Assembly: GCA_964036045.1 (NCBI GenBank)
Contig: OZ038383.1
Coordinates: 66,717,725 to 66,781,724 of the forward strand
From: Eutreptiella sp. 'Long Island Sound 2002'
Taxonomy: Eukaryota; Euglenozoa; Euglenophyceae; Eutreptiales; Eutreptiaceae
Reading direction: 5' to 3'
Length of the DNA: 64,000 bases
Shown here piece after piece: positions 22,847 through 32,261 of this stretch; the first letter of the stretch is position 1; each line of letters begins with the position of its first letter. The position numbers and the translations under genes were made by a program. The notes below the pieces were generated by a model. The model was not told where the DNA came from and searched no databases. It worked only from the letters and a program-made list of their open reading frames with translations.

Positions 22847-23851
22847 ACCAGCTTGAGGCATCTTCGCTACTTTCGCAGGTACCGGTTCCACTCCCAGACC
22901 CGCAACTCACCGCGGTCCAGCGGCAGCGGGATGGACCACAAGTCCTGCAGCTTCTGGTTCGGAGCGTCCAACCGCTCCTCATCCTCCAACCACTGGAGGC
23001 AGGCCTGCTCCGTACGGATCAGTCCTTCCCGGATCTGATCCCGCAGCTCCTCCTTCAGGTCCTGCGCCAGCCGGTGTGGGAATGTCCGGCATACCCAGTT
23101 GTCCCGCGGCGCTCCCCGCATCTCGCCGACGACCTCCTCGGCGAAGTCCTCCCAATCCAGGATGAAGTCGTCCAGGTTGGAGGGGTTGCCATCATAGTAG
23201 GGGATTTTGATTCCCCTGAGGTCGTCAATCCTGATGGCGTCTCCGACGTCACCGGCCACCACTCCACCGAGACGGATACCACCTGTGGCCGGGGGGTGTG
23301 AGTACACTCCCCGTACATCCCTCTCCTCCATGGAGTGCGGTCCAGTTGGCCCTGAGCCCATGGGGTTTGGAATGCGGGAAGGACTTGCTCCATCGGCCGT
23401 CCATATCCCCTTATTAAGGTCCTTTGCCCACAGGTTTCCGCCTGGATTACCTCGACCATGTCCTTCGGCGCTTCCCATGATTCGGCCCTGCATGGTCTGG
23501 CTCTGGATCTCCTCTTCCGCATAAACTGCATAGGCAGTCGTAGTGGGCGGTGGATCGTGGGTGGCATGGGACATCTGTACCGTCAGGCTCCTCGGGTCCG
23601 TGGTTGCGTGCCATTCCCGCATGGACCCATCCGGCGCCGTTTGTTCCCCGAGCATTGTGGATTCGCTGAACATGGGAACAAAAGGCAGCGCACCCGGGTC
23701 AACACGCGGAGGCGCGTAGGATGCCTCTGCCGGGCCGCCCATGGGTTTATCCATGGCGCTCCGGAGGGTCTTAACCCGCTCCACCAGCTCTGCCGCAGCC
23801 GGCTTTGCCGGGAGCTCCGGACCCGAGGCGAGGGGCTGTAGCTCCTCTAGC
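22847..23851 (-). pseudogene. Element A gag, N-terminal to middle part
   Basis: Lies between elements B and C. Read on the minus strand it continues the coiled-coil end of 26473 (RLK then RLEELQPL) and leads through a Pro/Gly-rich linker into a capsid-type Gag region (IPYYDGNPSNLDDFILDWEDF; DNWVCRTFPHRLAQDLKEEL). An in-frame TAG at 22867-22869 follows YLRK. The same frame then continues (RRCLKLVE) to the element B junction. Gag capsid cores of this kind form the shell of Ty3 particles. Confidence 0.88.
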
Positions 23852-23856
23852 CTTTT

Positions 23857-24230
23857 TGTAATGAGACTGTGGTCTATTTCTTTTCCGAATCACCAACTCT
23901 CGTCAAATCCTTCAAATATTGGTGTTGTCCGACCTGCAACGCATCCTCAAGCCAACATACACGAAGCACATGCACTGGACTTCATTATCTTGACACTTGA
24001 TTGGTTGTTGAATTCAGTCTCATCATGATTACGCTTGTTGTATCTGGAGAGATACAGCACGCGTAAATACACAACATTTCTATGTTAAGCACTGTAATTC
24101 ACAACACAAATCTGTACTACTTTTTAATCTTTTAACTCTATATTCTGTCTGCATTCGCGAATCGCGGCTGCCATCTGGCATTCTGCGGTTGCGATTACTG
24201 TACTACGCTGCCAGTGGCAATCCCATTACA
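23857..24230 (-). repeat. 3' LTR of element C
   Basis: 374 bp with 6-bp inverted ends TGTAAT/ATTACA. Same sequence as 26094-26467. Confidence 0.94.
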
Positions 24231-24240
24231 CTCCCCTGCT
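24231..24240 (-). other. Polypurine tract of element C
   Basis: Minus-strand AGCAGGGGAG directly before the 3' LTR. A second copy of the motif followed by TGT lies at about 24448-24464. Confidence 0.75.
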
Positions 24241-25222
24241 AAGTTCAGCCATACCTCTGAAAATCAAAGGTATGGTTGGACTGATAACCCATTAGTGGGG
24301 TTGTCACTGGCTTATTTTTCCAAATGCCTACAAAATAGACATTCAGAAATTGTACCTAGCCTGTTGGGAGTTGGGGAAAAGCTTGCTCTACCTCTGGCTA
24401 TAAAAACCCCATTCCCATTCAGGGGACGTGATTCAGGGGGTGTGGTAACACTCCCCTGCTAAAGCATTTCATATTATATAAAAACAACCATTCTACTTTT
24501 CAGTTGTCTGCTTATATAACAAAACCTGTCCCCATATCCTGCTTTTCTTTCTGCTTGTCACCACAAAAAGTTTGAAAAAACACTGCAAAATTCTCCCAGC
24601 CTAGGGGAAAACCTGCACTGCTTTTCAAAACCCTGCAGTTTTCAAACAAAAAGGCATGGCAGGAATGGAACATGGCAGAGGCACAACAACACTTGCCAAC
24701 TGTCGCTGTTTCTCCCATAGGGTTCGCAGTCCGTTGCAGTTGCAAGTTGCCATGCACATTGAAATACAACACTGTAGCACTTGTGTAACCAGTGAAACAA
24801 AGAGAAAAAAATCTTGTTCTTCATCGCGCGTGCACCTGTCCAAAAAGCGCAAACATATACCAAAGGGTTCTGTTGCACCACACCGTGTACAAGCCCCTCC
24901 AAAAGAAACTAAAACAAAGGTAAACCTCAGTGCATCCACCAGAGGCATTGTGTTGCACTGTCAGCGCCATAGAAGGCGCCTGCACAAACTCGAAAAATTT
25001 AGATTCATCATCTGATTCACGAGATTCATATAAATACCACAGACTGCGAAACTCCTCACCTGCACCCAAACTGCTGGCCAGTGCCAAAGCGCGAAGGCGT
25101 CACCGCCAACACAGCAGGGCAGGAAGGCCAGCGCCAACGGCTGCCGCCATCAACCAAAACAACATAGAGCACACAGTTCTCAAAATAAAAATTTCAAAGC
25201 TGCAAACAATAAGTGTAAAGGG
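24241..25222 (-). other. Element C internal non-coding region
   Basis: About 1 kb between the coiled-coil ORF stop and the polypurine tract. It is AT-rich with no ORF of protein character, and it contains the duplicated polypurine-tract motif near 24450. It is probably the 3' untranslated and packaging region. Confidence 0.6.
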
Positions 25223-26047
25223 CTAAGCCCTGAATTTACCTCTGTTGTGGCGCCTGCCACCTTTTGTACCCCGTTTCCTCCTTGTTCTGCGCACGTGCTC
25301 TTGGGCTGCGATGCATGCTGCTGCCGTACTCCCCGCGCCCAAGGCAGCAACGGCACAAATCCTTCGCGCGGCGTACATGGTCGCAGCGCTCTGTTGCTCC
25401 CTTGCAGTGCTGTCCTCCGCAAGCTGCAGCGCAAACTCCTTCGCCGTGCGCTCCTGCGCCAAGCGTCTCCGTAAGTCCTGCACAGCGAACTCTCTTGCAT
25501 CACGCTCCTGCGCCAGTCGCTCTTGCAAGCTGTGCACAAGCATCGCACTGTTCGCTCTCTCTTGGTGACACATCCGTTTCAGACCTTGCGCAACCTCCTT
25601 CACTTCTTCATACTCGTGCGCTGTTTGATCTTGGGCCTTTTCCAGCAGCGCTACTCTGTTCTTCAGCGCATCCACCATTCGCTGCGCCACTCTCGCACCC
25701 AACGCAGTTTCTCCCGGCTCCGCGGACACGGCACTCACACGGGCATAAAACCTTTCATTCTCTTCTTCCCACTGGTTGACAAAGCGTCTCCACTGTGTTG
25801 CATCGTGCTTCAGCGTTTGATTGTTCCTCCGTAGCTGTCTTTGACTCACTTCCGCGGCCTTCACTTGGTTCTTCAGCCGCCGCTGATCAACTTCTGCATC
25901 CTTCACTTGTCTCTCCAAGTGATGGATCCGTCGTTGACTTTCAGTCCTCAACTGACTCACCGAGTGCTCCAGTTTGTCCAGTTCGGCTTCGGCATCGTTT
26001 CTCTGTACTCTGTATCGCTCACAACGCTCTGAGAGACTCTCCGGCAT
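25223..26047 (-). CDS. Element C coiled-coil protein with basic tail, 274 aa
   Basis: ATG at 26047. The frame is open further upstream only to a TTG near the LTR, so ATG is preferred. From about residue 10 to 75 it is a heptad-rich coiled coil (LDKLEHSVSQL; RQVKDAEVDQRRLKNQ). A second helical Glu/Gln/Arg-rich region follows (LQERLAQERDAREF repeats with LRRRLAQERTAKEF). Then come a short Ala-rich hydrophobic stretch (AVAALGAGSTAAACIAA) and a strongly basic end (RRTRRKRGTKGGRR). No zinc knuckle, protease or polymerase motif is present. As the only ORF of a mobile LTR element, a Gag-like particle or RNA-binding role is plausible. This is inference, as I recognise no family. Confidence 0.7.
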   Translation of the reverse strand: MPESLSERCERYRVQRNDAEAELDKLEHSVSQLRTESQRRIHHLERQVKDAEVDQRRLKNQVKAAEVSQRQLRRNNQTLKHDATQWRRFVNQWEEENERFYARVSAVSAEPGETALGARVAQRMVDALKNRVALLEKAQDQTAHEYEEVKEVAQGLKRMCHQERANSAMLVHSLQERLAQERDAREFAVQDLRRRLAQERTAKEFALQLAEDSTAREQQSAATMYAARRICAVAALGAGSTAAACIAAQEHVRRTRRKRGTKGGRRHNRGKFRA

Positions 26048-26093
26048 GGAAATGAGCAAGAATTGTTCGACTCGGCCACGATACAAGCAAGCG

Positions 26094-26467
26094 TGTAATG
26101 AGACTGTGGTCTATTTCTTTTCCGAATCACCAACTCTCGTCAAATCCTTCAAATATTGGTGTTGTCCGACCTGCAACGCATCCTCAAGCCAACATACACG
26201 AAGCACATGCACTGGACTTCATTATCTTGACACTTGATTGGTTGTTGAATTCAGTCTCATCATGATTACGCTTGTTGTATCTGGAGAGATACAGCACGCG
26301 TAAATACACAACATTTCTATGTTAAGCACTGTAATTCACAACACAAATCTGTACTACTTTTTAATCTTTTAACTCTATATTCTGTCTGCATTCGCGAATC
26401 GCGGCTGCCATCTGGCATTCTGCGGTTGCGATTACTGTACTACGCTGCCAGTGGCAATCCCATTACA
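26094..26467 (-). repeat. 5' LTR of element C
   Basis: Copy of 23857-24230. The coiled-coil ORF begins about 47 bp downstream on the minus strand. Confidence 0.94.
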
Positions 26468-26472
26468 CTTTT

Positions 26473-27531
26473 CAGGCGTCCCGACATGTCCTCCACCAGG
26501 TGGAGGAGGCTGTCCACCACTTGCTGCTGCTTCTCCAGGGCCAGCTCCGGATTCTCCCGGTACCGGTCCCGTTCCGCTCGCAGCTCCTCCATGTCTTTCT
26601 CCGCGGCCGACTGGTCATATAGGATCCCCGCGACGTCTTCCTCTAGACCGTCCTTCGCGTTGTCCAGGCGGTCTAGGCGATGCACGATGGCGTCCATCCC
26701 CATCTTTGGGTACTTGCCCATGAGGAAGGACACGTGGTTGCAGTGGCACTCAGCCTGCTTTCCGCCTGATCCGGCGCATCCCGCGGTTCCCGGCACCTCA
26801 GACTCGTTGCCCATGGGTGTATCGCCTATGGCGTCCGTCCCTGGTCCCGTGTGCCGGGGCACAGGTGCCGTCCGGGCCCTGGCTGGCCTCTCCAAGCCCT
26901 CGGCGTCGTGCTCCAGGCTGGGTTCTGGGGCCGTGTTCGCCCTTGCCGGCAGTCTGGCTGTCTCTTCCGACTCCGAAGGTTGCTCATAGGCTGTCCGATA
27001 GCCCTCGGAGTGCCCCTCGGATTCCCACAGCCTGACCGGGCTAGGGTCCGTATCCATAGCCCCGGCGTCCCTTGCCGCGGACTTGGGTGACCCGCGCTTC
27101 CGGTAGCGCCGGGCCCGTCCTCCACTGCTGCCTGAATGGCAGGCCTCCTCAGAGTCCTCCGCGGCGGAGCGGAGGTTGCATGCCTTTCGGCAGCGATGCT
27201 CACACATGGAGACCTGATCCTCCATGTCAAGTCCTCCTCTTCCCGAATGTCGTACTTCTCTTTGGGCTTCAACTTCCGGAGTTCGCCATGCTCTTGAACG
27301 TCTCGGTTCTTCTATGGCTCCAATCTCAGGCGTGGTCTCCACGGAGTCCACAATACGCACCCGGGGCGTACTTCGGCCGGGCTCATAGGGGCCCAACTCC
27401 CCGGGTCGGCGGTACGTAGGGGCAGCAGGTACGCCTCTGCTACCATAAAGAAGGTCCCTACCAGGACAGGCCCCCGCTATGCCCCTTCCGCCTGTTACCC
27501 CTGCTGATTTACTCCGGATCAACGATTGCAT
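26473..27531 (-). pseudogene. Element A gag, N-terminal part (starts inside the 5' LTR)
   Basis: ATG at 27531. The first 28 or so codons lie in the LTR, then the frame crosses the PBS (LLYGSRGV). The region is disordered, Arg/Glu/Ser-rich, with a Cys/His cluster (CEHRCRKACNL). It ends in an apparent coiled coil (LDRLDNAKDGLEEDV; MEELRAERDRYRENPELALEKQ) that runs into element C at residue DMSGRLK and continues at 23851. Confidence 0.82.
27434..27445 (-). other. Primer-binding site of element A (initiator tRNA-Met)
   Basis: On the minus strand this reads TGGTAGCAGAGG, identical to the element B PBS. It lies within the gag frame. It defines the 3' end of the 5' LTR at 27446. Confidence 0.82.
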
Positions 27532-29803
27532 TCCTCAAATTCCAGGGTTCAAAATCCAAAAATATAGAAAATGTAATCCTCCTTCAACCCTGAACAGCAA
27601 CCAGATCCCACAAATACAGCAATAACCCGATCCACAATCCAATCCGCACTGCGGGCTTCCGTTCAGCACACCGGTCGTCTCACGGCCGCGGGCATGTACA
27701 AGATTTGCACCAAAGAGGAAAGCCCTGAAATTGGCATTTGAACACAAAAAAAGCAAAGTTGGGGAAAGAGGTAAACCTACACATTCACAGCCATAAACCC
27801 CTCATTCCCTGGACTCAAGACCTTCCCTTGACCCACCAACATATTGCCCTGAACCAGGTCAAATGGGATGACTGAATGCCATTTGTCACAAGTCATTACA
27901 TAAACCCCAAAAATGTGTTCACTCCAAAGCCTCTAAATCCTATCCCAATAGGGGAAGTGGCGTGTCATGGCCTAGAGTGGCACTCAGGACCATGCCCTAC
28001 CCTGACATAACCTTGGTTGGACTTGGAGTCGAATGGGCTTGGAGAACTGCCCCATGAAGATGACCTAACAACATGGCAAAATCAGGCAAAACACACCATA
28101 GTGCCCAATATTCAATTATATACTCAAAAATGCATACCGCAAATATCCCAATGCTCCATGCATATGTCAAACCGGAAAGTAATATACAAGGGTGATATAG
28201 ACCAAAGGTCCATGCCCAAGAATATCCCATCATTGGCTCCGAAACCCCTTCCGGTTATGTACATGACATGCTTCACAAGTCAACTCATGAATTTGAGACC
28301 TAATTTTGTGAGGCCTCATGTGCCACGCCAAAGTGACCATGTGATCCGGCATATGGTGAGGTACAACACCCACGCATATGCCAACATATAAGCAACATAC
28401 CATAGTTCACGGATCTCTAGGCACTTTATTGTTAGCCGACCAGTTGAGCACATAAAACACAAAAATGAGCATAAAATGAGGTCAAAAACATGAAAATATG
28501 TCCACATACAAAGTTGTCATGATAGTACATCTCTATGCTCACCCATGATATCCGCTCATGGTTCAATACACAAATGATTGGAACCATTTGCGAAGAATTC
28601 CCCCACTTGGATCCCCAATCAGGCGCATGGAGATACCTTCGCCACTCATATCTACATGCCCCATGACAATGGGAGTGCACTCATGGATCTCTTTGCCAAA
28701 CATACCATGAGCAATACATACGCGGTAGACTTAGTCTAGCGCTTTGAATTCCATAATTGGGACATGGGCAAAGCCTTTGTCACGTCCGGCTCCCCATCTC
28801 TTCGGCCACACGACGATATATAACATGGGCGTGAGCATATCGAAGCACATACCATGCATATAACACATACCCTCCAAAAGTGGCTCCCACCATGATATGC
28901 CATGCCCCTCCATGGACATATCTTCACGTTAAAAATACGTAGGAACCCAAGGAAAGTTGCTATGCAACCCCAAAACTCATGCGGCACACTCGAAAGTCGC
29001 ATTAAAATATTCGGTTGCACGGTCCGAGAGTTATATATCACTTTCTACCCTTTTGACCTTTATCCCTTGCTACACCGGGCATGTGTACACACCAAAGGCG
29101 TTTAATGCTTCCTAAATTAAGTTGAGACCAAGGCGGTTCCAACCCGATTCTCGAAATTGTTATACCTCGCCGTGAGCTGGAGATATGACCTTTCAAAGTG
29201 GTCTCACGAATCACTTTTGTTTCGACTATATCTCCAAGACAAATGAAGGGCATAACAAAAGGAAGGCTGATTCGTGATCGGGGAAGAATGTCGGACCACT
29301 CGAGATTCGTCATATCAAGTGCGGCGATGTCGAAGTCGAAAATCCGATTCTGAAAGTCTGAAAAAATCGGATTAATTTTGCGAGTGTATAATATGAAAAT
29401 TGCGGAAGCAACGAACCATTTACTGATGAAATCTGACCCTTCATCGGGGTTTCCGCCAAAATATCTGTAAATAACAGTTAACCATTCGGTTACCGCAAAA
29501 TCGCGAGCCAACTGACAGTCGCCGATACATTGACCATCAGAACGGAAGGCTGAAAAATTACGGAAACATTATGATAAAAAAACCCTGTTGATTCCTGATA
29601 TTCTGATATATAAATCTCCGCTGGCGGCGCCTCGGTACTGAATGTTGCCGCTCATAGCCGGAATGGCCCAACCCATCACACTATCACATCGGGTTAGGTC
29701 AGGTGGATGGGAGAGTATGATATCAGCCAATGGCGGCTTGCCGGCACATAGATACACACCCCAAGTGACCCCAAGATGGCCACTGGGGTCCGAACCGGCT
29801 TCA
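27446..29803 (-). repeat. 5' LTR of element A (about 2.36 kb)
   Basis: The outer end (TGAAGCC at 29803 on the minus strand) matches the 3' LTR start at 2005. The inner end is set by the PBS. Homology to 1-2005 begins at 27797 only because the other copy is cut by the window. A minus-strand TATA-like stretch (TTTATATATC, about 29605-29614) lies about 190 bp inside the U3 end. The LTR end next to the PBS reads CTTTA, not the usual CA. Confidence 0.88.
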
Positions 29804-30303
29804 GTTTTTAGTGAATTTTATGTTGCTGGGCTCTGCAGAGCCCAGCTTTTCGAAATTGCTACATTGCACCCTCCTTTCATGCAGGTGCTGTTCTTTGTTG
29901 TGATAGGGGACACCTTCTTCACAGGCGGTGCATATAAGGTCATCATTGCCGTGACAATACCACGGGTGCTAGAAGAACCCCAGCACGTGCTGTTGCCAAA
30001 TACGTGCTCCATTTGTGATATCAGACGGTGAAACATAGTTTTATGCTGCGACTGGTCCATTTTCGGTATTTCAGACCTCCAAAATTGGAAAAAACAGTGG
30101 CTGCGCTTGCATGCTGTGGGGGCCCAAAATGGTGCCTTTTTGCTGCTTCGCACCCCTAAATTGCGGGTCGTTCCTCCTCCCCATACACCCAGGCTAGGAA
30201 CCATCCCTCCGTTGCGCTTGGCTATGCAGCAGAAAGGCTAGGCTCTGTGCACGACATAAATTTTTTTTCGAAAAAACGATAGGGTGCACTATGGGCCTCC
30301 TGA
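29804..30303. other. Unassigned 0.5-kb stretch between element A and the satellite, with a 22-bp palindrome
   Basis: Flank of element A. A perfect 22-bp palindrome centred on CTGCAG lies at 29825-29846 and is followed by TTTT. A 14-bp palindrome of T6-CG-A6 lies at about 30263-30276. The 128-codon minus frame at 29818-30204 shows no recognisable domain. No gene is called. Confidence 0.6.
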
Positions 30304-31436
30304 GAATGCACGCTTCTTTGCGTGGCCCCTCGAGTTGGGGCTGGGGCCTCATCATCCACGCTTTGTTGTGTGGCCCCTCGAGTTGGGGTTCGGGACTCAC
30401 AATCCACGCTTTTTTGCGTGGCTTCTCGAGTTGGGCTTAGGGACTCACAATCCACGCTTTTTTGCGTGGCCCCTCGAGTTGGGGTTAGGGACTCACAATC
30501 CAAGCTTTGTTGCGCGAGCCCTCGAGATCTGGTTAGGGACTCACAATCCATGCTTTGTTGCGTGGCTCCTCGAGTTGGGGGTAGGGATTCACAATCCACG
30601 CTTTGTTGTGTGGCCCCTCGAGTTGCGGTTAGGGACTCACAATCCACGCTTTGTTGCGTGGCCCCTCGAGTTGGGGTTAGGCACTCGCAATGCACGCATT
30701 TTTGCGTGGCCCCTTGAGTTGGGGTTAGGGACTCACAATCCACGCTTTTTTGCGTGGCCCCTCGAGTTGGGGTTAGTGACTCACAATCTACGATTCTTTG
30801 CGTGGCCCCTCGAGTTGGGGTTAGGGACTCACAATCCACGCTTAGTTGCGTCGCCCGTCGAGATTGGGTTAGGGACTCACAATGCACGCATTTTTGTGTG
30901 GCCCCTACATTTGCTGTTAGGGGCTCACAATCTACACTTTTTTGCGTGGCCCCTCGAGTTGGGGTTAGGGACTCACAATCCACGGTTCGTTGCGTGGCCC
31001 CTCCAGTTGGGGTTACGGACTCACAATCCACGCTTTGTTGCGTGGCCCCTCCAGTTGGGGTTAGGGACTCACAATCCACGCTTTGTTGCGTGGCCCCTCG
31101 AGTCGGGGTTAGGGACTCACAATGCACGCATTTTTGCGTGGCCCCTGGAATCGGGGTTAGGGACTCACAATCCACGCTTGTTTGCGTGGCCCCTCGAGTT
31201 GGGGTTAGGGACGCACAATCCACACTTTCTTGTGTGGCCCCTCGAGTTGGGGTCCGGGACTCACAATCCACGCTTTTTTGCGTGGCCCCTCGAGTTGGGG
31301 TTAGGGACTCACAATCCACGCTTTGTTGCGTGGCCGCTCGAGTTGGGGTTAGGGACTCACAATCCACGCTTTGTTGCGTGGCCCCTCGAGTTGGGGTTAG
31401 GGACTCACAATCCACGCTTCTTTGCGTGGCCCCTCG
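30304..31436. repeat. 48-bp satellite array, left block (about 24 units)
   Basis: Consensus landmarks per unit: TTAGGGACTCACAATCCACG, then CTTTGTTGCGTGGCCCC, then TCGAGTTGGGG (48 bp in total). The period is seen directly, for example 31321 to 31369. Units vary at TTTGTT/TTTTTT, CTCGAG/CTGGAG and TTAGGG. The block ends at the element D insertion and the phase resumes at 51370. Confidence 0.96.
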
Positions 31437-32253
31437 AGAAAAGTTTATAGTGTTTTCAGCACTGTGTTTTTGCTTCTCCTGCTGCTTGTTGTTGCTGTAG
31501 GGTGTCCTGCTGCTGGTTTTGGATGATGAAAAGCTTTTGTTTGTTGAAATACAGTAAAGCCAACTCAATCCAGGATAGCCCAAGCCAATAGTATGCAAGG
31601 AGAAGGTAATTCAGGATCAAAGCATGAAAGGCTGCAGTGTAAACAGTGAAAGATGATTAGGTATTCACAGAAACTGCAACTCAGGATACAAATGAATGCA
31701 TATTCACAGAGATAGCTGAAATGTTTTGGGAAAAGAGTTAGAAAACTGCCTCAGGATCACTCTCTCTCCATAGTGCCATCTTAGGAGATGTGCACTCTTT
31801 GTTTTGGGTCCCATATGTGCTGAGGTGGCATTGTATGTGGCGATGAGGTCACTGCCATGTCACATGGGATCTTCCTACTTAGTTGGGATCTTCCTACTTA
31901 GTTAGGCTGACCAGGAATTGAACCCAGGACCTCTCAAAAAGAGGTGCCTAACCCCCTATGGTGCATACCACTAGGGCAGATAAGTATTCATGGAAAAACA
32001 TAGATAAATTCATAGGCTCTACCTTAGGTATGTCAGTGCTCAGTCAACTCAGGAAAAGATGTTTTACTTCTGATTGAAAGGGGATTAAGGGGTCCACTCC
32101 ATATCCTGATTGGGTGTTTGGTTCCATAGGTCAAAATGTGTTCTCACCACTTTTGGCTGGACCAATACTAAGATAAAAATGCATGGATGCTCAGTGCATC
32201 TCTAATACAACTAGAGTATGTCCCAAAGCAATGGAAAAGCACTTTTTCTTACT
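31437..32253 (-). repeat. 3' LTR of element D
   Basis: Copy of 50553-51369. On the minus strand it begins AGTAAGAAAAAG next to the PPT and ends CTTTTCT. It includes a tRNA-like segment and a 20-bp tandem duplication (GGGATCTTCCTACTTAGTT-type, about 31868-31907). Confidence 0.9.
31907..31984 (-). other. tRNA-like, Pol III promoter-like segment in element D LTR
   Basis: On the minus strand there is an A-box-like TGCCCTAGTGG. It is followed by an arm ACCTC-TTTTTGA-GAGGT (a 5-bp stem with a 7-nt loop whose anticodon position is TTT) and a perfect B-box GGTTCAATTCC. The acceptor stem does not pair, so this is not a functional tRNA gene. It looks like a tRNA-Lys-derived SINE head captured by the LTR. 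Confidence 0.55.
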
Positions 32254-32261
32254 CCCCCCTT
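32254..32261 (-). other. Polypurine tract of element D
   Basis: Minus-strand AAGGGGGG directly before the 3' LTR start AGTAAG. It fixes this unusual LTR boundary. Confidence 0.8.

Larger units (their letters stand above)
23857..26467 (-). mobile_element. Element C: 2.6-kb non-autonomous LTR retrotransposon
   Basis: Two 374-bp LTRs (23857-24230 and 26094-26467) that I read as identical, TGTAAT...ATTACA. They are flanked by a perfect 5-bp target duplication CTTTT (23852-23856, 26468-26472). A polypurine tract on the minus strand sets the orientation. There is no reverse transcriptase or integrase; the only convincing ORF encodes a coiled-coil protein. Excision restores the element A gag frame. 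Identical LTRs imply recent movement using enzymes supplied in trans. No PBS matching initiator tRNA-Met follows the 5' LTR, so another primer is likely. Confidence 0.93.
1..29803 (-). mobile_element. Element A: chromodomain Ty3/gypsy LTR retrotransposon, host of four nested insertions
   Basis: The domain order on the minus strand is gag, protease, methyltransferase-like module, reverse transcriptase, RNase H, integrase, chromodomain, as in Ty3/gypsy chromoviruses. The 5' LTR is 27446-29803. The 3' LTR is cut by the window edge at base 1. The PBS (27434-27445) and PPT (2006-2016) abut the LTRs. The coding region is interrupted at 3173-6662, 11902-11939, 12055-22841 and 23857-26467. Removing each insertion with one copy of its target duplication (14, 15, 5 and 5 bp) keeps one gag frame and one pol frame. 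In-frame stops at 22867-22869 (TAG), 9998-10000 (TAG), 8150-8152 (TGA) and 3044-3046 (TAA) show it is dead. The two LTR copies differ at several percent of positions by eye, so it is the oldest dated LTR element here. Confidence 0.93.

Noticed and set aside
22678-23301. 207-codon plus ORF starting in the element B 3' LTR
   Set aside because: The first third is the LTR-borne gag start; the rest is antisense to element A gag.
25264-25779. 171-codon plus-strand ORF
   Set aside because: Antisense shadow of the coiled-coil gene of element C; Cys/His/Ser composition without domain character.
26070-26092. tRNA-Ser 5'-end-like sequence next to the element C 5' LTR
   Set aside because: Only about 17 nt resemble GTAGTCGTGGCCGAGTGG, in the sense orientation, so it cannot act as a PBS, and no tRNA fold follows.
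30284-31450. Long ORFs in the 48-bp array, both strands (also 51299-55641 and 58170-63980)
   Set aside because: Open in several frames at once, period 16 residues, no start context, and interrupted wherever a unit has an indel. A satellite, not a gene.
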